A DNA stretch of 64,000 bases, taken from contig CAJZBQ010000011.1 of assembly GCA_914767885.1 (NCBI GenBank), positions 1,364,001 through 1,428,000 on the forward strand, given 5' to 3'. Shown here piece after piece: positions 1 through 11,051 of this stretch (position 1 is its first letter; every line of letters begins with the position of its first letter). The notes under the pieces are model-generated. The model saw only the letters and a list, made by a program, of their open reading frames with translations, was not told the origin of the DNA and did not search any database. Position numbers and translations under genes: made by a program. Source of the stretch: Blepharisma stoltei. Its lineage: Eukaryota; Ciliophora; Heterotrichea; Heterotrichida; Blepharismidae.

Positions 1-2
1 TA

Positions 3-710
3 AAAAAAGAAAGAAATTATTTTGCAGATAAAAGCAAAGACTTAGAAACTAAATTAACAGCAATTTCTATAGAAAACTCAGAAATCAAACGAAAATTATC
101 ACTCCACTCCACATTAAGTTTAAAAAAATTAAAAACTATTGATAAAAATATCCCGATAAAGAAAGGACTAAAAACTTTGAAAGGAACAGAAAAATTGTAT
201 TGGCATAAAGAATTAGAAGGCACAAATGAACATAAAGAAAGGCTTAATTCTCCGAGAGCTCTGTCAAAACAAAAAAAATCACCACAAAAAGAATTAACAG
301 GGACATTTATGAGGAAAATTATTGGGCAGCTTATGGTAATATTAAAGGTGGAGCATGCAAATGAGCTAGTAGAAGCTTGTACAAATGCGGTAAAAGATGC
401 AAAATTGTCACATGATGCACAGAAATTTCACAAAAAAATAAGCTCGTTGATTGTTAAATATTCGCCTCCAAATTCTGTTGAGAAACCTAGCCTCAATAGA
501 GTATATAAGTGGATAAGGAGATTAATAGAGGAATATTTATTGATTAAAAAGCAACAAGAAAATACTCAAAAGCATACTCAAATAATACAGATGTTGATGA
601 AAATGCTGAATGTCAATTTCCCAGAAGATATATTGACTGAATTAAAAAGAATTATGAATTATATCTGACTCGGTAAATTTTGATTATATAAAAAATGATT
701 AAATCTCTAA
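3..710 (+). CDS. Unknown basic, lysine-rich protein, C-terminal part
   Basis: The reading frame is already open at the left edge of the window, so the 5' end is missing; about 235 residues are visible. The protein is rich in Lys, Glu and Ser. A middle region from GTFMRKIIGQLMVILKVE onward looks helical and the C-terminal half could form a coiled coil. A TGA at 666-668 would end the protein under the standard code. Read as Trp, the frame runs on through two more TGA codons to TAA at 708-710, giving a Trp-containing tail. I do not recognise a family. Downstream lies the retroposon-like insert. Coding status is well supported by the length of the open frame in AT-rich DNA; the exact C-terminus depends on the UGA=Trp assignment. 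Confidence 0.7.
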
Positions 711-742
711 AAAAATATTTGGCATTGTATATATTAATATGC

Positions 743-1300
743 ATACATTAAAATGCCATGGAGATCCAACCCACCTTCTTAACTCCTGTAGCCGACATCC
801 CAAAGGAAGTCGGGACCTGAGGAAGGGAGGCTGGAGTTTGGAATCTAGTTTTTCTTTGTTTGGTAAAGCGCAATGTTGGGTGGCGGCCTTAAGCTTTACT
901 CCAATGCCAAGGTTTTACCTCAGTGCGAGATGGGCCTGGAAGTTGGAAAGGGTTTATCAGCAGTGCCAATGGTGCTAGTCTTGACCGATTGGGACTATTC
1001 CCCCAGCGTGAAGGAATTACACCATAGTCTATGGATTTCCATCTTAGCCGAGAATCGATTAGAAAAATTGACCATTTTAGAATTTTTCAATGGTAAACAA
1101 CCCTATTGATGCACGGTGTGGTGACAAGCTTTCCGACTATCGGGAGGCATGGCAGCCATGTCCCGTAGGGAGCAAGACTTTGAATGTTGTGCTACGATTG
1201 CCGGCAAAGTAATGAGTGTAGTGTTATGGTAGGGAATAAGGATCTTCAGATCTCGACAGGGAGCTTTTCTATAATCTAAGTTAATGTTGATGTAATGCAC
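743..1300. mobile_element. Retroposon-like insert with 12-bp target-site duplication
   Basis: This block is clearly richer in G and C than its surroundings. It is flanked by an exact 12-bp direct repeat ATATTAATATGC at 731-742 and 1301-1312. It has no terminal inverted repeats, contains only short open frames in several registers, and has no recognisable reverse transcriptase. A long exact duplication with non-repeated ends fits target-primed insertion by a non-LTR element, either a 5'-truncated LINE or a SINE-like passenger. It lies between two genes and interrupts neither. Strand is undetermined. Confidence 0.6.
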
Positions 1301-1361
1301 ATATTAATATGCTAATAGTTTGATATTCAATCAAAAAGATTTTAATTTAATTATTTCTAAA

Positions 1362-2075
1362 TTAATTTCTTGCCGTAAGATAAACAGATAAGATATCATC
1401 TTTATTTCTTTTCATTTCGTGGCATCTTAGCCTCTTTTTGTGAAGTTTTGATAACTTTGTTTTCAAAATCTCATTAAATTCTTTGTTTTCTTCAAGATTT
1501 ATCCCTTTAGATTTTAAGATTTTTCCTATTGGGTTTAATAAAGAAGTTGAGCTATATCTAACCCTTTCGTTTTTAATCTTGATTTCTCTATCTTTTATAG
1601 GTGTATTTTGGCTTGAAAGAGATATCCGTGACACTGGTTTAGATAAAGAATCTATCCTTGACGAATTTGGCGTTTTTTTCTGTTTTACAATTATTGGATT
1701 AAGATCTTCAGAGCTGCTGTGTGGCTTTATTTTAGGTAGCGGGATTCTTAATTTTCCACGATTTAAATCGTCATCAAAATCAAATGTATCAGTTACTATA
1801 GGTCCTGGTTTTTTAAATTCTCTTTTTTTTGTATATTTTTCAAAAATCTGTTCTGATGGCCTAATAAACGCAGATAATAAATTATCTTGCTTATTTTTTG
1901 GCAGTTGAGGACTTTGATTTGCTTTTTCTTTGATGAGATTCATAACAAGTGCATTAAATGTTTTAGATTTTCGATGACGAAATATACCTTTAGGCTTGCT
2001 TTTTCTGAAATTTATATAAGGGATGATTTCATTTGTTTTCAGTATAGGTTTGTAGCTTCCCAAGCGAATGTTCAT
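1362..2075 (-). CDS. Unknown basic protein with Ser/Pro-rich middle
   Basis: A 237-residue frame starting at an ATG (MNIRLGSYKPI). The frame is open some 50 bp further upstream but only from a GTG, and that part is very AT-rich, so the ATG is preferred. The protein is Lys/Arg-rich with an acidic patch (DTFDFDDD) and a Ser-rich, probably disordered centre (SRISLSSQNTP). The C-terminal KLSKLHKKRLRCHEMKR is strongly basic. No domain is recognised. Its 3' end lies about 50 bp from the retroposon-like insert. No IES is evident. Confidence 0.65.
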   Translation of the reverse strand: MNIRLGSYKPILKTNEIIPYINFRKSKPKGIFRHRKSKTFNALVMNLIKEKANQSPQLPKNKQDNLLSAFIRPSEQIFEKYTKKREFKKPGPIVTDTFDFDDDLNRGKLRIPLPKIKPHSSSEDLNPIIVKQKKTPNSSRIDSLSKPVSRISLSSQNTPIKDREIKIKNERVRYSSTSLLNPIGKILKSKGINLEENKEFNEILKTKLSKLHKKRLRCHEMKRNKDDILSVYLTARN

Positions 2076-2126
2076 TGATAAATTTATTAAATCATTTAAT
2101 ATAAAAAGAAATTTTTTAGAGTACAC

Positions 2127-3455
2127 TAAATTAAAGATTTTTCGATATTTTTTTAAAATAATTTATTGATGGCAAAGATCATGAGTAAACCCTTTTGATT
2201 TATTTTTAATACATAAACTAGCTTGCTTTTTAGGTTTTAAAGTGTTGCTCGTTCTTTTTTTCAGCAGGTTGATTAAGAAATGCTAGGGCCTAACCTTTAA
2301 CTCTCAAGTGCTAGGTGTGCCTAGCAGTTAAAAACATATATCTCCTTTCTTTCTTGAGCCCACTGAATGCTGTTGCGGTAATTCCATACTGGTATTGTGG
2401 ATAAAGGCCCACGTAGAAAACTGCCATATAATAATAAATATTGAGGACCTCTAAGAGAGCGAATTTTGAATCCAGCCATTTCATTACTATAATACACAAA
2501 CTAGCACTTTCTCAAAAGTTAGACTTCAATAATCTTATACAAAATATTTTTATGATTTTAAATTGCTAGTTTACACAAAAATTAATTTTTCTTTTTAATA
2601 ATTCTTATAATTGTTTAATTTATTATCTTTTCTACATAGAGTGATTTTGTTACCTTTTCATCAAAAAATAAATATTCAGCTTTTATTTTTTTTGCTATAA
2701 AGAATTTTATTTACTTTTTAACCTTTATCTACTTATTGTAAATTCAAATTATCAGCACAATAAGCACTTCTAGCTTCCCTTCTTGCATTTTATAGCATAA
2801 GCTTTGAAAATTGTTTCTTCATTTTGAAAAATATAATAATTATGCAAGAATAACTGTTCAAGTACTAGCTAGACTCACGTCTTGCAATTTTATATTTTAT
2901 TTGTGTGATCTTTTATTATCGAACTTACACATTTAGAATTTCAAATTCAAAATTGATACAATTTTGTATCAAATTAAAGTTTCACCAATAGTAAGACTAA
3001 ATAAAAGTAATTGCATTTATTTCTGCTCTCTAATAATTTTATCCGCTTATCAAAACAGCATAATCATAAAGTAAAAGCTTATTGCATGAATTAAAATCCA
3101 ATAAATGCCGAATTAGCTTATCATTAGTATCCTTTTCAATATGAAATCTTCGGTTCAGTAAAAACCATTATCTAGAATTTAAAATTCAAGATTTTTATCA
3201 TATTTTTCTTTATCTTAAATTGCCTGTTTAATTTTAGGATTTTCATTTCTCCAACCTCATATAAAAACTCTTCATATCTTCATTAAAAAACGATAATCAT
3301 TCAATTTTTGACAAAAAGTCGACTGTTTTGAAAATTAATCTTATGCATAATTCTTTAGATATTTGTTCATATGGGTTCTTATCCAGTTTTAAGTATTCCC
3401 TGCGATTGTAGGTAGCTGAATTAATTTATGTAAAGATTTGGTAGTTAATAAAAAC
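2127..3455. other. Gene-poor spacer
   Basis: About 1.3 kb between two genes, mostly very AT-rich with no convincing frame. A segment at roughly 2260-2500 is less AT-rich and holds a short minus-strand frame of about 60 residues (contains GLYPQYQYGITATAFSGLKK) ending in TAA. It also contains a CTAGG...CCTAG inverted pair near 2283-2330. It may be an old repeat or a non-coding RNA; I cannot name it. Confidence 0.4.
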
Positions 3456-6246
3456 ATGAAGCCAGATAGTCCAACAGCCACAAACCCTATTACATTGAGA
3501 TATGCAGAACAAACATTACCCACAGATTTCAACTCTGCACTCCCGAAGTTTTCTTTGAAATTCCCGAGTAAATCGATTGAGGCGGCTTATAAAGAAGCAG
3601 TGATATTCGGTCGCACAGAATCTAAAGCATCATATGAAAATCCTTATATTCTATATAAATTATATAATGCCCACAATTCCAAGAGTATAAGTCATTATTA
3701 TTAAAAAATATCCTGCTCTTATTAAACATAAAAAATAAATATTATTATCTTGGCTTACATCAAGACACAACTTTTTTATGTGCTATTATGGAATAGTATT
3801 TCTCTATATATTATTTTATATTTTCAACTATGTGGCTGATCATGCCACACAAGAAATTTTCAAATTCCAAATGTGCTTTATGCTTGCAATCGTGTTTATC
3901 AATTCATGCACCTTTCTATTGGCCTTTTTAGGAAGATTTTTAAGTAGGTTCAGATCTGATCTACTACAATTCACGCATATCTCTACAGCTCTTGCCTTAA
4001 TTCTGAACGATACCTATGTTCAAGAATTGATCTTTGATGATGGCACAAGTAACTGTTTTTCAAGTATGTTTGGTCTAACTGTGATGCTAGCAGTGTCACG
4101 GTTTATTTTGCATACCAATTATTTGGAATATGCATTCTGAAGTGCAATAATCGGCATAATTTTCCTAGTAATTAGTTTGCAGACTGAAAAACCAGTCGAA
4201 ATCACACTATTTGAATCTGGATGCTACATGATTATGGTAATCTTTGAGACTCGGAACTTCTATAAAGAAGAAGTCCAAGTGCGAAGCAATTTCAACACTA
4301 TTAAAAGTTCTGCCACAGCTCCTGAAACCGATTTAAAAAAACCTGAGGAAGAAAAACCTAAAACAGAAATTGAAGAAGTAATGATTGGTGTAAAAGATTC
4401 GATAGTTGCCATCCAAACAATGATCACTAAATCCTCGTCAGAAAACCAGCCGAAGCTTTCACAAGTTTTTGATATTTAATTTTCCTATAAATAGCCTATT
4501 AAAAAAATTTTAAAAAGAAAAATAATAATTCATGGAAGATTGGAATAATTTAAATAAAGTTATGAAGCTAATAGGCTCAAAAGCAAATATTTATTATTCC
4601 GGAAACATGTCAAATGACTGTGGATTTTTGACAGTGTACATTTCATCGAAATCCATTTGGTCGAAAATTTTTGATAGTGCCGACATTTGGCCGAAAATTA
4701 ACGGTTTTTTTTTTAGGTCAAATGTCTCACTATCAAAAATTTTCGATCAATTTTCGGTGAAATGGACACTATCAAAAAGGCAAAGTCATTTGACCTACAC
4801 CCATTTATTCCTCTGATATTGAAGTTATAACTAAAGGACTCGATAAAGAAGACCAACTTTTTATACAGCAAACCTGGAGCAACCATAATAGACTAGAAGT
4901 GAGAAGACCAAAAAAATTCAGGACATTAAAAACATCCGAAGTCGCTGTAAAATATGACGTTGATGAATTAATCGGAATACTTAAACAGGTGGGAAAACAA
5001 TGAAATTTCAACACATTTTTCTTAAAAGATTGCACAGATGGCAGGCCACTTGTGATTATTGGGAAATATTGCATACAGAAATACAGGCTTGATGAAGCCT
5101 TTAATTTAGACGAGGATTTATATATATAATTTTTATCAAAAATTTGCCTATAAAAAAATCATCCTTTTTTTCCATTGGAAAACTACAGGAAATTCATAAT
5201 AACTTTTCTAGAAGATCTAGAAATAAAATATAAGAAAAATCCTTACCATAACTCCTCACACGCAGCCGATGTTTTGGCTTCTTTTATTTATTTTGTAAGC
5301 AAATCCAGACTGGCTGAATATCTTACTGAAATAGAAATCCTTACATCAGTTATCGCGAATTTAGGGCACGATGTAGGACACCCTGGGTATACTAATCGTT
5401 TTCTTATTAATAAAAGAGACAATTTGGCAATAAGGTATAACGACGTTTCAGTACTAGAAAATATGCACTCGTCAATAGTGTTTCAATTAATGCAAGAAGA
5501 AAATAAAAATATACTAAAAAGCCTGGATGCTGAGCACTGGTGTGTGGCCAGAAAGCAGATAATTGATATGATTTTAGCTACGGATATGGGAAGACATTTT
5601 GAGCTTCTTGGGCAGTTTAGAGCCAAAACGATGAATAATTCGTCAAAGCCTTTAGACACCCCTGAACAAAGGATGGATGTTATGAAAATTAGCATAAAAG
5701 CAGCTGATATAGGCCACGCAGCAAAAATTTTGGAAATCCATGAGAGATGGACTCTTCTTGTATGTGAAGAGTTCTTTACCCAAGGAGACTTGGAAAAGAA
5801 AAACAACTTGCCAGTGTCAATGTACTGTGACAGGGAAACAACAGATGTATCAAAATCACAAGCTGGGTTTATCAAAAATATTGCAATGCCGCTCTATATG
5901 GCATTAAATGACTATTTGGAATCACAAGATATAGAAAACTGCTGTATCCAGCAGCTATAATTATTTTAATTAATTATAATTCAAAATATCAAGGATATTT
6001 TTCTATTTCTAATAAAAAATAAATAGTAAGCTACCTAATATAAAAGGCTATTTAAATTATCACAATATAAGATTTAACCTGGAACATTGGGAAAACAGCT
6101 ACAAGAGATATCGCCAAGTAACCACCTGTGATGATGAAGTTCCTAAATCTGAGTACGAAGATCTAATTAAAAGGTACAAACGACAAAAAAGATGCGGAAC
6201 ACAAGCCCCCAGAAGGAGCGATATCGAAGTTGAAGAAGTTGTCTAA
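3456..6246 (+). CDS. Membrane-bound 3',5'-cyclic nucleotide phosphodiesterase
   Basis: After removing five TA-bounded IESs (3688-3745, 4473-4560, 4595-4805, 5121-5183, 5956-6067) the exons give exactly 753 codons with no stop. The N-terminal half has several hydrophobic segments (around MCYYGIVFLYILFYIF and FWSAIIGIIFLVIS, where F-W uses TGA), so it is a polytopic membrane protein. The C-terminal half is a class I PDE catalytic domain: NPYHNSSHAADV and LGHDVGH provide metal-binding His and Asp, followed by a conserved AADIGHA segment. It should hydrolyse cAMP and/or cGMP at a membrane, probably linked to ciliary signalling. The join at IES 5121-5183 rebuilds the family pattern before NPYHN, which supports that boundary. 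The boundary at 4473 is the least certain. Confidence 0.88.
3688..3745. other. IES, 58 bp, in phosphodiesterase gene
   Basis: AT-rich insert carrying an in-frame TAA. Cutting from TA to TA joins ...NSKSI to SWLTSRH in frame. A neighbouring TA would shift the edge by three bases. Confidence 0.65.
4473..4560. other. IES, about 88 bp, in phosphodiesterase gene
   Basis: Contains an in-frame TAA. The TA-to-TA cut joins SQVFD to MKLIGSK in frame. Other TA pairs are possible here, so the edges are tentative. Confidence 0.5.
4595..4805. mobile_element. Palindromic TA-bounded element acting as IES, 211 bp
   Basis: Long imperfect inverted repeat: GTCAAATGACTGTGG near the left end pairs with its counterpart GTCAAATGACTTTGC on the opposite strand at the right end, and TTTTTGATAGTG motifs recur in both arms. 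The sequence TTATTCC occurs at both edges. Excision restores ANIYYSSDIEVI in the phosphodiesterase gene. A diverged copy lies at about 34,745-35,330. Confidence 0.75.
5121..5183. other. IES, 63 bp, in phosphodiesterase gene
   Basis: Carries an in-frame TAA. TA-to-TA removal joins DEDLY to RKFIITFLEDLE, matching the helix that precedes the NPYHN motif in this family. Confidence 0.8.
5956..6067. other. IES, 112 bp, in phosphodiesterase gene
   Basis: Several in-frame stops. TA-to-TA removal joins IQQL to RFNLEHWENSY, adding the usual Trp-containing C-terminal helix of the catalytic domain. Confidence 0.8.
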
Positions 6247-6325
6247 ATTTAAGGTAATTTAAAGATATAATACAATGTTTCATTATAGCCTACGCTATTT
6301 TTGTAACTTTTAAGAATAAATTATA

Positions 6326-6838
6326 ATGGAAAGTGATGATATAACCCACGCGAGCAAAAAGAAAAAGACTGAAAACGGAGAAGCCATCACAGAGGTTGCA
6401 GACTTGCCTGAGCCAGAAGAGCCTGAAGAAAATGATGAAGCTGTCAGCGTGTTCCCTTTAGCAAGAATCAAAAAAATAATGCAGCTTGCCACAAATGAGA
6501 CTATAAGGCTGGACTCAATTAAATTAATTGCAAAAGCGACTGAACTTTTTGTAGAAGAATTCGCAAAGAAAGGATTCCAATATACACTGGTTCATAAGAA
6601 AAAAACTCTTAATGCAAATGACTTAGTTGAAGCGCTGAATGTGCACTCGAATTTGGCTTTTATAAAAGAGGCGGGAATTATTATGTCAAGACCGCGGTCG
6701 TCAGTGAGCCAAACTGCTATGGAAATTGAAGAAAATCTTGAAGAAAACCTTGAAGAAAGCCAAGTGGTATTAAGTGAAGAAAATAAAGATATGATTATTG
6801 AAAGTGTGGAAAATAAAGAAAATACAAATGATAATTAA
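6326..6838 (+). CDS. Histone-fold (CBF/NF-Y-type) protein, POLE4/CHRAC-like
   Basis: 170 residues, uninterrupted. After an acidic N-terminus comes a histone fold at about residues 38-105: FPLARIKKIMQLA (helix 1), the long helix around IKLIAKATELFVEEFAKKG, then KKTLNANDLVEAL. This order and the KTL..DL..A signature resemble POLE4/Dpb3, CHRAC and DRAP1. The C-terminal tail is acidic and Glu-rich (ENLEENLEESQ). It probably pairs with another histone-fold subunit in chromatin, as part of a DNA polymerase epsilon or remodelling complex or as a transcription repressor; the sequence does not say which. The start ATG lies just downstream of AT-rich leader DNA. Confidence 0.85.
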   Translation: MESDDITHASKKKKTENGEAITEVADLPEPEEPEENDEAVSVFPLARIKKIMQLATNETIRLDSIKLIAKATELFVEEFAKKGFQYTLVHKKKTLNANDLVEALNVHSNLAFIKEAGIIMSRPRSSVSQTAMEIEENLEENLEESQVVLSEENKDMIIESVENKENTNDN

Positions 6839-7042
6839 TAAATTGAATTTTCCTAATTATTTATTTTATAAAAGAAATCAGATTTAAATTGAATAAATAC
6901 TAATTATTTGCAAGGCAAGCTTATCTATGATTTATTTAAATTCTTCTAATTAATTATATTTCTGCATGCTACCCGTTTTTTCAATCCTCTCTTATCATCA
7001 GTTATCAAATCTTATTTATTTCACGTTTAATGAACGATAAAT

Positions 7043-7657
7043 ATGTGGAATTCTGTCTCTTGCAACGTTGTTTACAAAAGATACCTGAAGGAAAAACAAG
7101 ATGAAAATTTAAGGAAAAATATAATCCACGCAAAACCTATGATAGACACAAAGCCGCCAAAATCTTTTACACACTCTATAAACTTTTCAAAGAAGCATAA
7201 GATTACAGGTAATTCTCAAATAGAAAAACAAGAAAAAATTCACATGGAGAACCAAGTCTTGCTAAAGAAAATGCTCACTATTGACTCAAAGCCTTCTGCT
7301 TTAAATTCACAAGAAATCGCTCAAGCCGTCAGATTCCAAGGAACACTTAATCTTCCTCTCAGAAACAGAATATTAAGCGAAATTAAATCAGAAAATACAC
7401 GATTATTTAAACGGATCCGAAATGCGCAGTCACAATATTCAATTGTTAAATGGGAAGAGTCAAATGCTTATTTAAATTATATAAAAAGCAATATCAGAAG
7501 AAATTCTGGGAGAATTGATAAAAAGTACTTTGAGCAGCAATATGAAGAAGACAGCGAATTTTATACAAATAAAGTGCTAAGACCGCTTACATCACTACAC
7601 AAAAAAAAATGAATCGAAATCCAGCGTCCCAGTACAAAAGCAAAATCTGATGTTTAA
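7043..7657 (+). CDS. CFAP97/Hemingway-like cilium-associated protein
   Basis: 204 residues. The part around ENTRLFKRIRNAQSQYS and the preceding coiled region resemble the short domain of CFAP97 (KIAA1430/Hemingway), found in proteins of motile cilia and sperm tails. The N-terminus is basic. A TGA at the end of the Lys run (about 7610) is read as Trp, extending the protein by some 14 residues to TAA at 7655-7657. An alternative ATG at 7030 is in another frame. A ciliary role fits a ciliate but is inferred from family likeness only. Confidence 0.7.
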
Positions 7658-7708
7658 TAGTTTTTTATTTATCATAGCTATTTCCTAAATTAATTGAATA
7701 GGCTTAAC

Positions 7709-9947
7709 TTATAAATCCTTTACCGCCTCCTCAGCAGCTTTTTCTCCTCCTCCAACTATTGCGTCAAAATCATCTAAACTCCTCACTTCAGCAATTTCCA
7801 TATTATAAGAGTCTTCCAAAGTCTTCAAAGTAGCCAGCTCTTCATCAGTTGTGACCAAACTAATACAAACCCCATGTCTCCCAAACCTCGAACACCTACC
7901 GCTTCTATGCAAATAAAGAACGTCATCAATATCTCTTGATTTTGGGATCCTTGGCAAGTCAAAATTAACGACACATTTCACCTTGGTGTTATCAATACCT
8001 CTTGCAAGCAAGTTTGTGGTTATCAAAGTCGCGTATTTTCCTTCAGTAAAATCGTTCATGGTCAGGTTTCTTTCGTCTACAGTCATATCTTGTCCCATAA
8101 GTAAAGCGCATTTCCATTCTTTTTTGGAGACGACACCATAGACAGTTCTAGCGAAATTGCAGGTATTGACAAAAGCAATGGAAACTCCGCTAGTGATTTT
8201 TCTTAAAATCTGCTCAAAAGTGTCTATTTTTGTGCTTTGAGGAGTTCTGAAATAATAGTGGTCAATAGTGTCGAGCATTAAATCTTCTTTTTTGATAGTA
8301 ATTTCGTTAAGGTTTCCTAACTCCCCCCCTCGGTGAGTGAACAAAACCATTAGAAAAATCCCTATTTTTTGCCCAAAAACCTATCCTCCGTGAGTGAACA
8401 AAAATGCTTTTAATAGAAAATTTTTTTATGGAAAAAAAATTGATATATAAATGATAATTAGTATAATGAAATCTAGAGCTAATTCTGTTTAATTTTAAAC
8501 GAATTGCTTTTTAAAACATAAATTTTATAAATTAAATGAATATTTGCTTTCCAATTTTTGCGAATTAGGATTTTTTTAAATTTCGAAAAAAATATTTTTT
8601 ATAAAATTTATATATAAATTTTTTTTTAAAAAAAAAATTAAGCCCCCTTCGTGAGTGAACAAAATTTTTTTGTTCACTCACGGAGGGGGGGAGTAAGAGC
8701 TGCACTATATCAGTTTTTACACTATCTGTATAAGTAGCTGAAAACAATAAAACTTGGACTTGGTCTCTTGGGAATCCAGTTTTAATGAAATCCTCAATTT
8801 TCTTAAAGTTTTCAAGATTATCTTTTTTGTTCAAAATATGGTCAGCTTCATCCATAACCAGCACTTTTAGTCCTTCCAAATTAATGCTTTTTGTTTTCAA
8901 CGCTTTGAAAAATGACCCTGAAGACGCTACCAAAACTTGCCCATCAATTCGTTCTCCACCTTTAGACAGCACAGACACAGAAATTCCGCAAGGATCCGCA
9001 AATCGCTTATATTCTTGGAAATTCTGATTCGCCAGCTCAATGGTGTGGTTAATGCAGATTACTTGTGTTTGAGGGTTATTTATATCCACCCTGCATAATG
9101 ACCCTATTACAAAAGTCGCTGTTTTTCCTGACCCATTTGGTGCTTGGGCTAACAAATTTTCGTAGCCTTCTTTTAGTATCACTTCAATGCCGAAGTTCTG
9201 GATTTTTGATGGGAATGGGAATCCAGCTTGTTCAATAGCGGCTAAAAGATTTTGTGGGATCGGCAGCTCGTCCCAGTCCTTATTAGCTCTGAAATGGGTT
9301 TGGGCAGAATGAGTTTCTGGGTCGAATTGCTCGTCTTCTTCTCTATAGAGGACTTCTTTGCCGTGGCTGTTTTCAAAGAATCTGCGGCGCTTAATTTTGA
9401 CTTTTTCGAATTCGCCACGTTTGGGACCTTTCTTCCTTGGGGTGTCTTTGTATGATCTTTTTCTTTCTTCGTGGGGATGATCGTGAGACTCTTCATGATG
9501 CTCTGAGGTTTCTCGAGGCTCTTCGTCATGGTCGTGCCTTGGCTTGAATTTTCGTTCTTCGCCGTGGCCTCGTCTGCTTCTGGAGCCTCGTGGATGTCTG
9601 TCAGTGTGGCTATAGTCTGTCGCTTCCCATGATTGGCCCCTGGATTCTTCTTTATGGGACTCTTCAGCAGTCCAAGGATCTGCTGATGGCTCTTCTTGTC
9701 TTGGCTCTCTGGATTTCCATGGCTGACCTTTGGATTCTTCTCTGGTAGAACTTGGGCCCCTCCAGCGACCTCTGGATTCACCTCTTCGGCCGCCTTCAGT
9801 TCCTCTTCTGCCTCTGCTTCGTCTTGGACGTCGTTCAGTGCGGGCATAATCTGCAGTTTCCCATGATTGGCCTTTAGACTCTTCAGCATCAGGCTTTGCA
9901 GAAGAACCTCCTTCAGCACCCCAAGGGTCAGAATTGTCGTAGATCAT
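7709..9947 (-). CDS. DEAD-box RNA helicase, DDX19/Dbp5-like, with Arg/Gly/His-rich N-terminus
   Basis: 620 residues after removing the MITE at 8318-8693. The first ~190 residues are low-complexity, with repeated units (EESKGQSWETADY and EESRGQSWEATDY, each followed by an Arg-rich stretch). The helicase core then has the Q motif region (FPFPSKIQ), motif I APNGSGKT, motif II DEAD, motif III SAT, motif V TNLLARGID and a variant motif VI HRSGRCSRFGR. The segment after SAT (LDTIDHYYFRTPQ) resembles Dbp5/DDX19, the mRNA-export helicase at the nuclear pore. The MITE splits the core between the two RecA domains; TA-to-TA removal reads DIVQLL-GNLNEI without a gap. Without excision the gene would lack its second RecA domain. 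Confidence 0.9.
8318..8693 (+). mobile_element. CTCCC-family MITE, 376 bp, excised as IES
   Basis: Flanked by TAA on both sides, with terminal repeats CTCCCCCCCTCGGTGAGTG and its inverse. The left end carries an outer terminal repeat plus a second internal copy about 60 bp in; the right end is a short hairpin made of the same repeat. The body is AT-rich and non-coding. It interrupts the DEAD-box helicase gene between its two RecA domains. Confidence 0.93.
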
Positions 9948-10130
9948 ATTTATTGGATTCTACTTATTGAAGATGGAAGAAAATAAAGCTAAGGAAAAAT
10001 TTTCAATTAGGGAAGAATAACATTTTTGCGCTTCTTTCAACAGATTAAAAAATATTAAATATTTACAGAAAAATGAAAATATATATGAGATAAAAATTTT
10101 TATGCATATAAATTCTAATAAATATTAATT

Positions 10131-11051
10131 TTATTTTTTCATTAGAAATGGGTTCGTGCTTGCTTCTTCAAAGGTATTTCTCGATCTTTCTACTATAATA
10201 CTTGAGCTTACACTTTTCTTATGCATAGGAGCTGTTTGCTGCCTAACATGAGTTGGGCTTTCTTTTAATAGCTCTTTTAATGCGTCTCTCGCTTCTTCTA
10301 ATTCTGCTTGTATTTGTTTATTATATTCATCACTTAAATAATTTTCATACATGCAGTCCTCTAGCTGTTTTTCTAGCTTCTTTTCATGCTTTTTCATTAA
10401 TTTTATAGTCTCATCCAGCTTTGAATTCGCGTTTTCCATATATGACCGTTCGTCTTCTTTTTTCCGTGCGGCTGTATTAATTTTGTTCAATTTATAAGCA
10501 GTATTGATATAATTCAGCTGGGTTTGGAACAATTGAGTTTTTATATTATGCGTCTTGGATTTCCCACAAAAATGCAAAAGTGTAGCTACTAATTCTTTGA
10601 TTTGGATTGGAGTCATATAAATCGGTTCTGCTTGTGATGAATAAATCATATTTAAAATTTCGCCTCAGCTCCTATTAACTGGCATACTTTGGCTAACCCT
10701 CATTCCTCTGATATTTTCTAAGCTTTGCCGAGACCTAATTGATTCTCTATTAGTTTTACACTGAAAAAGCAAGTCAGCTAAATCTCTCGCTAGTTGTGCT
10801 TTTTCATGAAAATTAAAAGAATTTAGATCTGGCAAGCAAAATAAGGTTTCATCAGTTGTCTGGGCATTTTTATTGAATTCTTCGTTGATAGCAGAACTTA
10901 AGTTTTGAATCATTTTTTCAAGAAGATCTGATAATTGCTGCTCGCTTGACATTTCTGAGATTGGCGTCATGTCTGCAATTGCATCTGTTGACGGCCTTGG
11001 TCCTTCAATTTTCTCAGTTTTTGTATTCAATGGCTGTTTATGAGATTCCAT
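10131..11051 (-). CDS. Coiled-coil protein of unknown function
   Basis: 306 residues in one continuous frame. An in-frame TGA (at the VNRS-W junction, near 10664) would split it in two under the standard code; as Trp it is one gene. The N-terminal half has a helical region (LSDLLEKMIQNLSSAINEE). The second half has a strong coiled coil (KLDETIKLMKKHEKKLEK onward to about residue 265). The tail is Ser-rich and ends NPFLMKK. Acidic and basic residues alternate in heptads. No family is recognised; the shape suggests a cytoskeletal or trafficking scaffold. Confidence 0.75.

Noticed and set aside
739-1109. Protein-coding gene in the GC-raised insert
   Set aside because: Frames are short, overlapping and without recognisable domains; the 12-bp duplication explains the block as an insertion.
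5483-5875. Minus-strand frame opposite the phosphodiesterase catalytic domain
   Set aside because: Shadow of a conserved plus-strand domain; no independent support.
9242-9919. Alternative frame with 225 codons inside the helicase N-terminus
   Set aside because: Shadow caused by low stop frequency in the GC-raised repeat region; the helicase frame continues into conserved motifs.
7709-9947. Helicase as two pseudogene fragments
   Set aside because: The break is a MITE with TAA duplication; TA-to-TA removal rebuilds the core without loss or gain of a residue.
10650-10664. Two adjacent minus-strand genes split by a TGA
   Set aside because: TGA is Trp here; the frame is continuous and gives one 306-residue coiled-coil protein.
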